Part shown: piece by piece, positions 1-5,262 of the stretch
Position numbering within the stretch: the first letter of the stretch is position 1
Layout: every line of letters begins with the position of its first letter
Assembly (NCBI GenBank): GCA_018830365.1
Contig: JAHJSK010000057.1
Location: forward strand, 1 to 8,705
Reading direction: 5' to 3'
Length of the DNA stretch: 8,705 nt
Source: Patescibacteria group bacterium
Lineage (GTDB): Bacteria; Patescibacteriota; Minisyncoccia; Minisyncoccales; CG1-02-41-26
Notes under the pieces: model-generated
What the model saw: the letters and a program-made list of their open reading frames with translations, nothing else
Told to the model about the DNA's origin: nothing
Databases searched by the model: none
Position numbers and translations under genes: made by a program

Positions 1-24
1 CGGCAGGCAGGGAAAAACTTGTCC

Positions 25-182
25 CGATAACTTTGTTATCGAGGATCCTCGATAAAATCGGAAAAATTGTCAAAGAACGCGGCGAGCCCGCTTGCGGGCG
101 AGCCGCTCCAGAAGGAGAACCTCTGGTTCCCTACGGGGCAAGTAAATTACGGGGGCTTTCCTTCGCCGCCTGCGGCAGCGAA
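25..182. repeat. Chain of short palindromes/hairpins
   Basis: Several small perfect or near-perfect hairpins follow each other with almost no spacing. They are CGATAAC-TTT-GTTATCG (25-41), the perfect 20-base palindrome at 36-55 (centre GGATCC), GCCCG-CTTG-CGGGC (89-102), GAACC-TCT-GGTTC (118-130), CCC-TAC-GGG (131-139) and TTCGCcGCC-TGC-GGCaGCGAA (162-182, one mismatch). The first two share the arm TTATCG (36-41), so they cannot form at once. The sequence is richer in G+C than the rest of the window. A frame stays open from the window edge to a TAA at 195-197, but its second half is built from these palindromes, so I do not call it a gene. Dense small hairpins are, from memory, common between genes in CPR genomes; function unknown. 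Confidence 0.6.
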
Positions 183-298
183 AAATATTCGAGCTAATTT
201 CAATATACGCAGCCAATTGTAAGGTTTAGAGCTTCAGTTTTGCTCGTGGTTTTAAAAATTAACTCGAGCGCGCAACGACAAAGAACTCCTTTTTTTTA

Positions 299-490
299 TA
301 TCAGTCGCTTCAAAAGGCTGGTTATATATTGATATTCAAGCCGTTGATACCAGACAAAGATGGGAATATTAAAGGAAATGTTGATGCCGATTTAGTTCTT
401 CAAGCGATGATAGATTACGAAAATTATTACAAAGCCGTAATTGTCACTGGCGACGGCGACTTTTACTTTTTGGTTAAATATTTATTTTGA
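299..490 (+). pseudogene. Decayed NYN-domain (LabA/PIN-like) gene remnant
   Basis: This frame reads YQSLQKAGYILIFKP, then DKDGNIKGNVDADLVLQAM, then KAVIVTGDGDFYFLVKYLF and a TGA. These match the central and C-terminal part of the NYN (DUF88/LabA-like) fold: the acidic helix with NVDADL and the SGD/TGDGDF strand that carries metal-binding aspartates. The N-terminal third, with the first catalytic Asp (usually in FIDGxN), is missing. The same frame continues upstream only to a TAA at 260-262, without a plausible start or family sequence. The stop at 488-490 falls where the family normally carries on for about 40 more residues, and 491-627 is broken by stops in all forward frames. I read it as an eroded relative, though not a close copy, of the intact NYN gene at 856. 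Had it been active it would probably have been an RNase. Confidence 0.75.
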
Positions 491-627
491 GATTATGGCC
501 ACAATAGTAAACAGACAGCCTGTTAGATTAGCTATTTTTTAGATTTTTTATTTAGACTACGAAGCAGATTTTAGCGGTTAAAAGGTGAAATTTAACTGAG
601 AAAAAAGGGTGCAAAAAAAATAAATAA

Positions 628-786
628 GAATATAAAGGCGAAGCAAAAAATCTTTTTAGCGAAGTATCCGCAAAAGAAATCGGGTTTAGGAAGTTCCAAC
701 AAGCCAACAAAAACTTTGAATATCGCATTATCTTTGACACCTCGCTCCAAAAACTTCAACAAGAGCTATGTGAGACGATTCGCTAA
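628..786 (+). pseudogene. Protein-like open frame without a start, probably a gene remnant
   Basis: A 52-codon frame runs from just after a TAA (625-627) to the TAA at 784-786. It has no ATG, GTG or TTG near its beginning and no ribosome binding site. The translation looks like real protein, with amphipathic stretches such as AKNLFSEVSAKEIGFRKF and IIFDTSLQKLQQELCETIR. Upstream, 541-627 shows further protein-like pieces (for example YLDYEADFSG) interrupted by stops and frame changes, which suggests the 3' end of a decayed gene. I do not recognise the family and assign no function. It could also be the extreme C-terminus of the broken NYN gene region, but it does not resemble the NYN C-termini I know. 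Confidence 0.35.
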
Positions 787-804
787 TTTTGATTAAAATC
801 AAAA
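787..804. promoter_or_regulatory. AT-rich inverted repeat upstream of the NYN gene
   Basis: TTTTGATT and AATCAAAA form 8-base perfect arms around a two-base centre. The dyad ends 33 bases before the -10 box at 838-843. It could be an operator for a repressor or activator, or a remnant of the decayed gene's 3' end. It lacks a GC-rich stem, so it is unlikely to be a terminator. The role is inferred from position only. Confidence 0.25.
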
Positions 805-814
805 TAATCAAAGA

Positions 815-843
815 TAGCCAAACTACAAAAAATATGCTATATT
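815..843 (+). promoter_or_regulatory. Candidate extended -10 promoter of the NYN gene
   Basis: TG-C-TATATT (835-843) is an extended -10 element with five of six consensus bases. A weak -35 (TAGCCA, 815-820, four of six) lies 17 bases upstream. Transcription would start near 850, only about six bases before the ATG at 856, giving an almost leaderless mRNA. The same TGCTATA core occurs in the opposite-strand promoter at 1443-1416. Confidence 0.5.
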
Positions 844-855
844 GATAGTAGGTTT

Positions 856-1365
856 ATGTTGCGCCAATTTGTAAAAGGAAAAGTTTATGTTTTTATAGAC
901 GCTGAAAATGTGTTTTACTCCCAGCGAACTTTGGGCTGGAAATTTTCGTATGCAAAGTTGATAGATTATTTGAAAAAGGAGTGTGGCAATGACATGAAGT
1001 GTTTTATCTACAAAGGAGTGGACGAGTTCAATACGGGACAGAGGAAGTTTTTGGATATGCTTGAGATAAACGGATATATTGTCCGCACGAAGGTTGTAAA
1101 GAAAATAAAAGATCACGAGGGTGGCTATCGTTGGAAGAACAATCTTGATATGGAGCTCGCTTTTGAAATGGATGATATAAAAGAAAAATATGATACTGCT
1201 GTGCTTTTGTCAGGCGACAGTGATTTTGCCGTGCCGATTGACCGAATAAAAAAGGCAGGAAAGCGGATTATTATAATGTCCACCAGAGGTCATATCTCAA
1301 AAGAGTTGCTGGAAAGAGCCAAGTATATTGACCTTCGTAAGCTCAAAGACGAAATCAGCCAATAA
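856..1365 (+). CDS. NYN-domain protein (LabA/DUF88-like, PIN-fold putative RNase)
   Basis: 169 residues, essentially a single NYN domain. The NYN family has a PIN-like fold, and members cut RNA or are presumed to, using clustered acidic residues and a divalent metal. The expected acids are visible: Asp15 in VFIDAEN, Asp98 in NNLDMELAFEMDD, and Asp121/Asp123 in LSGDSDFAVP. The C-terminus (GHISKELLERAKYIDLRKL) matches the helix and strand that normally close the domain. Length is typical of stand-alone members. I see no signal peptide or membrane segment, so it should be cytoplasmic. The ATG at 856 is the only sensible start, because the first motif begins 11 residues later; GTAGG lies just upstream but too close to be a good ribosome site. 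It is the only intact + strand gene here and converges on murI. The RNA substrate cannot be told from sequence; toxin-like or RNA-processing roles are both possible. Confidence 0.88.
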   Translation: MLRQFVKGKVYVFIDAENVFYSQRTLGWKFSYAKLIDYLKKECGNDMKCFIYKGVDEFNTGQRKFLDMLEINGYIVRTKVVKKIKDHEGGYRWKNNLDMELAFEMDDIKEKYDTAVLLSGDSDFAVPIDRIKKAGKRIIIMSTRGHISKELLERAKYIDLRKLKDEISQ

Positions 1366-1399
1366 AAAAATCTGGAGCTATCCTCGCGGATACTCCAGA
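1364..1399 (-). terminator. Intrinsic terminator, minus strand
   Basis: Reading the minus strand, TCTGGAG-TATCC (1399-1388) pairs with GGATA-c-GCTCCAGA-type sequence (1384-1371) across a four-base GCGA loop. This makes a 12-bp stem with one bulged base, and seven Ts (1370-1364) follow one base from the stem. The T tract overlaps the stop codon of the NYN gene. It lies 41 bases beyond the murI stop, so it can end the murI operon. There is no T tract on the plus side, so it does not serve the NYN gene. Confidence 0.85.
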
Positions 1400-1415
1400 G
1401 TGTCATCACATTGTC

Positions 1416-1443
1416 AGTATAGCAAACTGTCAAACCCTGTCAA
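1416..1443 (-). promoter_or_regulatory. Consensus promoter on the minus strand at the end of murI
   Basis: On the minus strand TTGACA (1443-1438) and an extended -10, TG-C-TATACT (1424-1416), are separated by 16 bases. The -35 hexamer overlaps the murI stop codon. The start point would be near 1409, and the first thing transcribed is the terminator hairpin at 1399-1364. No minus-strand gene follows inside the window. The unit therefore predicts a very short RNA, or antisense transcription into the NYN gene if read-through occurs. Confidence 0.6.
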
Positions 1444-2171
1444 TAGCCATGGGGATAAAAAAATAGTGAGTAGTGGGTGGGGTAGTTTAATTTTTCAACC
1501 AAAATATCGTCGGCTGATATTATTTTAGTATTTTTTAAAATTTTTTTAATCTTGTTTTTGATTAAAGAATAATGAGTGCAACCAAGAATTAACACATCAA
1601 CTTTATTTTTTAAAAAAGGTTTTAGATATTCAGCAAGTATCAAATCTAATCCTTTCCAATTCAATTTTCCCTCTTCTATGATAGGCACCAAAAGAGGAGC
1701 TGGCTGGCAAAAAACTTTTGTTTTTGGATTTAGCTTTTTTAATTCTTTCTCAAAGCTTTTTGATTGGCAAGTAGCTTTGGTAGCCAAAACTCCAACTTTT
1801 AAATTGGAGCTTTTAATAGCTGAAATTTTTGATGCAACAAAATTTTGAGAAACAACTTTTTCGCAAAGAGGAATGGTTACTCCTAAAATTTTTCTTTTGG
1901 GATATTTTTTAAATAAATCCCCACACCTTTGAAGATCTTTTAAAACTTGAGCCGAAGCCGTATGACAAGCTAAAATTATTAAATGACAACCTTTTTTAAA
2001 CAGAAAATCACAAGCTCTTTTTGTAAGTTTATAAATCGTATTTTTTGATTTCGTCCCATAAGGCAAATGAGCCAAGTCGCCAAAATAACAAAATTCATAA
2101 TTTCTAAAATGCTTTTTTAATTTTTTTAAAATAATCAGACCTCCAAGACCTGAATCAAAAATTCCAATCAT
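1440..2171 (-). CDS. murI: Glutamate racemase
   Basis: 243 residues. MurI interconverts L- and D-glutamate in the cytoplasm and so supplies D-Glu for the peptidoglycan stem peptide. The Asp/Glu racemase signatures are present in order: IFDSGLGGL (residues 4-12, Asp6/Ser7), PYG (37-39), the first catalytic cysteine in ACHTAS (Cys69), and the second in LGCTHY (Cys198, His200). The usual Asn after the first cysteine is His70 here. Length is at the short end for MurI (usually about 250-285), and the C-terminus is brief. The ATG at 2171 puts the DSGLGG motif at the proper distance from the N-terminus, and no Shine-Dalgarno is seen. It is the last gene of the minus-strand run, 38 bases after the two-TM protein, and is followed by a promoter-like sequence and an intrinsic terminator. 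Its grouping with mreB makes sense, as both serve the cell wall. Confidence 0.93.
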   Translation of the reverse strand: MIGIFDSGLGGLIILKKLKKHFRNYEFCYFGDLAHLPYGTKSKNTIYKLTKRACDFLFKKGCHLIILACHTASAQVLKDLQRCGDLFKKYPKRKILGVTIPLCEKVVSQNFVASKISAIKSSNLKVGVLATKATCQSKSFEKELKKLNPKTKVFCQPAPLLVPIIEEGKLNWKGLDLILAEYLKPFLKNKVDVLILGCTHYSLIKNKIKKILKNTKIISADDILVEKLNYPTHYSLFFYPHGY

Positions 2172-2209
2172 AAATTTTTTAAAAATTTTACTTTGTCGCT
2201 TATGACGAA

Positions 2210-2416
2210 TTAATTTATTTTACCATTTTTATCAACAATCTTGTCTATGACTCTAATAAATGAACCGCACACTGCCCCGGAAAAAGACAAAGCCATACAC
2301 AAAAGAAGATATTTGTTATTAAGTTCTATGTACCCCAATAAAGCAAAAAGTCCTAATCCCACCATTAAATGTATAAACCAAACACTGCTTAATATTTTTC
2401 TAATTGATTTTTTCAT
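2210..2416 (-). CDS. Small two-TM membrane protein, unknown function
   Basis: 68 residues. A basic N-terminus (MKKSIRKI) is followed by a hydrophobic segment at about residues 12-29, a short polar turn (ELNNK), a second segment at about 36-53, and a basic tail ending in VDKNGKIN. By the positive-inside rule both ends should face the cytoplasm, giving a hairpin in the inner membrane. I do not recognise a family; a loose resemblance in size and topology to AtpI/AtpZ-type accessory proteins is not supported by motifs. It sits 12 bases after gatC and 38 before murI, so it is probably cotranscribed with both. The opposite strand is also open here, but that frame has no coding character. Confidence 0.7.
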   Translation of the reverse strand: MKKSIRKILSSVWFIHLMVGLGLFALLGYIELNNKYLLLCMALSFSGAVCGSFIRVIDKIVDKNGKIN

Positions 2417-2428
2417 AGAATGATTAAA

Positions 2429-2716
2429 TCAAAATACCGCCTTAACGCGAACGCACCCTTGTTCTTTTTCCGACACGGCATCCATTAATTTTTCAACTGT
2501 TTCCAAAGATTCTTTTTTCACTTCATCTTCCTTCATTACATTTTTCAAAGGAAAAGGATAAAAAGTTGGAGAAATTTTTGCGGTATCTATTTCTTCCAAC
2601 AATTTAAAATAATCCAAAATCACAGAGAGCTCGCTCTGCATTTTTTCTTTTTCCTCCTCTGTTAAGGCAACCCTGGCTAATTTCGCAATATGTTCTACTT
2701 TATCTTTAGAAATCAT
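2429..2716 (-). CDS. gatC: Asp-tRNA(Asn)/Glu-tRNA(Gln) amidotransferase subunit C
   Basis: 95 residues, the normal length for GatC. In the GatCAB complex this subunit wraps around GatA and GatB and stabilises the enzyme that converts misacylated Glu-tRNA(Gln) and/or Asp-tRNA(Asn) to the correct amide form. The family pattern is clear: VEHIAKLARVALTEEEKEKM at the N-terminus, a SVILDYFKLLEEIDT helix, PLKNVMKEDEV in the middle, and a final strand (CVRVKAVF) where other GatC proteins end in a similar FKVPK-type segment. The ATG lies inside the last codons of mreB and overlaps it by 11 bases, so the gene is likely translated by coupling to mreB. gatA and gatB are not in the window. Confidence 0.93.
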   Translation of the reverse strand: MISKDKVEHIAKLARVALTEEEKEKMQSELSVILDYFKLLEEIDTAKISPTFYPFPLKNVMKEDEVKKESLETVEKLMDAVSEKEQGCVRVKAVF

Positions 2717-3749
2717 CTTCTGTATAAGTTAAAACCTTTCTCAATTCGTTGAGATTTTCCAAAACTATTCCCCCTCCCCTCACAACAGCGGTCAAAGGGT
2801 CTTCAATAATTCTAACTTTTATTTCTACTGCTTGACTAATTAATTTATCTAATCCTTTTAGTAATGCCCCGCCGCCAACCAAATATAATCCTTCTTCCAT
2901 AATATCCGCCAAAAGTTCGGGTGGCGTTATTTCAACAGTTTCTTTTATCGCTTCCACAATCTGATTTAAGGACTTTTCCATTGCTTTGCGAATATCTTCA
3001 GAGTCAACCTGAATTTCCTCGGGAAGGCCAGTGACTAAATTCCTTCCTCTTAAAACCCCCTCTCTCCTTTCCTTTAAGGGCAGGGCTTCGCCAATAGCAA
3101 TTTTTATATCTTCGGCTGTTCTTTCCCCAATTAAAAGTTTATAATTTTCTTGAATATAATGGATTATGTCTTGATTAAATTGATCTCCCGCTACTTTTAA
3201 ACTTTTAGAACAAACAATTCCGCCCAAAGAAATCACTGCCACTTCTGCTGTACCTCCGCCAATGTCTAAAATAAAATTTCCCTTGGCCTCTTGAATAGGC
3301 AAACGCGCTCCAATAGCGGCCGCTATTGGCTCTTCAATTAAAAAAACCTCTCTTGCTCCAGCTCCTTTAGTAGCGTCTGCAACAGCTTTTTTTTCAACCT
3401 CTGTGGCGCCAGAAGGAAGACCGATAATCACTCTTGGCCATGACAAAGAAATTGCTCTTTTTTTGTGCGCCTTGTCAATAAAATATTTTATCATTTGCTC
3501 CGTGGCTTCAAAATCAGAAACCACTCCTCTTTGCAAGGGACGCACAGCTTGAATATAAGAAGGGGTTTTGCCCACCATTTTTTTTGCTTCTTCGCCAATA
3601 GCCAAAATTTGACCTGTTTTCTGGTTTATGGCTACCACAGATGGCTCATTAAAAATGATTCCCCTACCCCGAACATAAACCAAAGAAAAAGCGGTCCCCA
3701 AATCAATGGCAATGTCTTCTGAGAGATAAGATAAAAGTTTATTAAACAT
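2706..3749 (-). CDS. mreB: Rod shape-determining actin-like protein MreB
   Basis: 347 residues, full length for MreB (about 335-350). MreB polymerises on the inner face of the membrane with bound ATP and guides peptidoglycan synthesis. Nucleotide-pocket motifs are intact: phosphate-1 DLGTA (16-20), the catalytic-type Glu in LIEEP (Glu140), phosphate-2 LDIGGGT (161-167), and the adenosine motif LVGGGALLKG (290-299). The N-terminal MFNKLLSYLSE could be a short amphipathic membrane-contact segment, as in other MreB proteins. The ATG at 3749 sits in an A-rich leader without a Shine-Dalgarno, 36 bases after the endonuclease gene, and I found no convincing promoter of its own. It overlaps gatC by 11 bases. 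mreC and mreD, the usual followers, are absent; gatC takes that place. Confidence 0.96.
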   Translation of the reverse strand: MFNKLLSYLSEDIAIDLGTAFSLVYVRGRGIIFNEPSVVAINQKTGQILAIGEEAKKMVGKTPSYIQAVRPLQRGVVSDFEATEQMIKYFIDKAHKKRAISLSWPRVIIGLPSGATEVEKKAVADATKGAGAREVFLIEEPIAAAIGARLPIQEAKGNFILDIGGGTAEVAVISLGGIVCSKSLKVAGDQFNQDIIHYIQENYKLLIGERTAEDIKIAIGEALPLKERREGVLRGRNLVTGLPEEIQVDSEDIRKAMEKSLNQIVEAIKETVEITPPELLADIMEEGLYLVGGGALLKGLDKLISQAVEIKVRIIEDPLTAVVRGGGIVLENLNELRKVLTYTEDDF

Positions 3750-3785
3750 TTTTTAGATTTTTAATTTTTGTTGTAAAGAGACACC

Positions 3786-4430
3786 TTATTTTACGAGTTC
3801 AAAAATTTTTTTCACCAATTCTTTGCGCGCGTAAAATGCGCGAGTGATTGGTCGACATTTTCCAGTTCGCGGATTAACTCCGCCAGTACCTTTTGTTCTC
3901 GCTTGAATCCATTTGCCATCTGCGCCAGTCAAGGCATTAAAACCTTCTTTAATAAGTTTTGCTCTAATAAAATCATAATCCGCTTTTATTTCCTTGATTA
4001 AATCGTCGTCTTCACTAAAATCCAAACTAATAATTTTGATTAATTGTCCATCATTAGAATTTTTTCCATTCCATTTCACCGCGCAAAAAATAATTGCTTT
4101 CAATTTATTCCAACAATGACTATTAAAAAATTCTGTTTCTTTTAATTCTTTTGGGTTGATCATTGTAATTGCCATTGTTTCCTTTGGTGTTAATTTGCCT
4201 TTAACCTCATAAAAGCTGACTGATTTTAATTCCCACGACAAGCCATTTGGAGCTTTGGAAATATTAGTTTCTAATCCCGCCAATTTTTCCAAGATTAAAC
4301 CTTTCCAGCCTTTATTTTGCTTGCCAGTTTCGTAAGTCGTGATTTTATATTTTAAAGCAAGACCTCTTAGATTCTTGCCGATATATTTTTTGAGATTATT
4401 TATTGCGATTGCGCGAGTTATAATTTTCAT
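3786..4430 (-). CDS. MutH/Sau3AI-like type II restriction endonuclease
   Basis: 214 residues, about the size of MutH. It should cut double-stranded DNA as the partner of the adjacent methyltransferase. Features of the MutH fold are visible: KGWKGLILEKLAGLE (residues 40-54) matches the MutH segment with its first active-site Glu (here Glu48); WELKSV (66-71) supplies the ExK pair (Glu67, Lys69); WNKLKAIIFC (107-116) matches the later catalytic-lysine region; and GKWIQARTKG plus RAFYARKELV (172-206) resemble the MutH C-terminus. The Asp expected seven residues before Glu67 is not there (Ala60), which is odd. The start is four bases after the methyltransferase stop, so the pair is one transcriptional unit. 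The methyltransferase partner argues for a restriction enzyme rather than mismatch-repair MutH. Recognition of GATC is plausible from the MutH/Sau3AI relation, but unproven. Confidence 0.75.
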   Translation of the reverse strand: MKIITRAIAINNLKKYIGKNLRGLALKYKITTYETGKQNKGWKGLILEKLAGLETNISKAPNGLSWELKSVSFYEVKGKLTPKETMAITMINPKELKETEFFNSHCWNKLKAIIFCAVKWNGKNSNDGQLIKIISLDFSEDDDLIKEIKADYDFIRAKLIKEGFNALTGADGKWIQARTKGTGGVNPRTGKCRPITRAFYARKELVKKIFELVK

Positions 4431-4434
4431 AATG

Positions 4435-5229
4435 TTATTTTGATTTTTCTAAATCCTTTAATCTTTTTGTAGATAAGTCTAAATATTTTTTTTCTAAATC
4501 AATGCCAATAAATTTACGATCATTTAAAAAAGCGGCAAGTCCTGTGGTAGACGAGCCCGCAAACGGATCAAGAATTAGATCGCCCTTATCAGTGCTAGCT
4601 AAAATAATTCTATTCAATAAATCAATCGGTTTTTGCGTTGGATGTTTACCAAATTTTTTTTCACCATTTCTTGGCGGATAAATCGCCCAAACGCTTCTCA
4701 TTTGCAAACCCGGTTTTTTAATAAAATCTTCCGGCCAATTTCCGTCTTTCATTGCCTTATAATTAAATTTGTGTTTACCTGTTTTATCTTTGCGCGCCCA
4801 AATAAGCGTTTCGTGACTAGCGGTAAAAAATCGGCAAGATAAATTTGGCGAGGCATTTGGTTTAAGCCACGCAATATCATTAAGAATGTGAAATTTAGCG
4901 ACTTGCAACGCAAAGCCGCATTGATAAATTGAATGATATGTCCCACTAATCCAAATTGTGCCATCTGATTTTAAAACTTTTTTACATGCTTCTATCCAAG
5001 AAAGATGAAATTCAAAATCTTTTTTCAATCCGTTGCTTTTGTCCCATTGACCCTTATTGACACTTACCATTTGACCAGCATAACAAGTAAAACCACCATT
5101 TGATAAAAGATAAGGCGGATCTGCAAAAATCATATCAACTGAATTTTCTGGAATATCTGCCAAAATATCAAGACAATTGCCGTGGTAAAGAGAGAAATTG
5201 TTATATTTGTAATATGGCTCTATTTTCAT
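4435..5229 (-). CDS. DpnA-like (beta-class) adenine-N6 DNA methyltransferase
   Basis: 264 residues, a complete solitary-domain methyltransferase. It transfers a methyl group from S-adenosylmethionine to adenine in a specific site and so protects host DNA from the neighbouring nuclease. The motif order is that of the beta class: catalytic DPPY (37-40) first, then the target-recognition region, then HPTQKP (196-201), the AdoMet-binding LDPFAGSSTTG (220-230) and FIGIDLE (240-246). The stretch just after DPPY (LLSNGG...GQMVSVNKGQWDKS) and NLSCRFFTASHETLIWARK (129-147) closely match the pneumococcal DpnA protein as I remember it; DpnA methylates GATC and also single-stranded DNA. GATC specificity is therefore a reasonable but unproven guess; other beta-class enzymes such as M.HinfI recognise different sites. 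It follows the DUF6879 gene by 33 bases and precedes the endonuclease by four. Confidence 0.92.
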   Translation of the reverse strand: MKIEPYYKYNNFSLYHGNCLDILADIPENSVDMIFADPPYLLSNGGFTCYAGQMVSVNKGQWDKSNGLKKDFEFHLSWIEACKKVLKSDGTIWISGTYHSIYQCGFALQVAKFHILNDIAWLKPNASPNLSCRFFTASHETLIWARKDKTGKHKFNYKAMKDGNWPEDFIKKPGLQMRSVWAIYPPRNGEKKFGKHPTQKPIDLLNRIILASTDKGDLILDPFAGSSTTGLAAFLNDRKFIGIDLEKKYLDLSTKRLKDLEKSK

Positions 5230-5262
5230 GCAATTTTATTTTCAAGCGAAGCTCTAAGGTTT

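Noticed and set aside
3..197. Open frame from the window edge to TAA at 195
   Set aside because: The first 25 codons look somewhat protein-like (PITLLSRILDKIGKIVKERG), but the rest is translated palindromes. No family was recognised, so it is treated as a repeat region.
552..740. 62-codon minus-strand frame with hydrophobic text
   Set aside because: Antisense to the decayed region; composition is that of reverse-translated Lys/Glu-rich sequence. No ribosome site or family.
823..1116. 97-codon minus-strand frame
   Set aside because: It lies antisense inside the well-supported NYN gene and shows no motif.
1328..1528. 66-codon plus-strand frame across the NYN end and terminator
   Set aside because: It runs through the terminator hairpin and antisense to murI; no coding character.
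1576..1848. 90-codon plus-strand frame inside murI
   Set aside because: Shadow of murI on the opposite strand.
3465..3722. 85-codon plus-strand frame inside mreB
   Set aside because: Shadow of a clear mreB gene.
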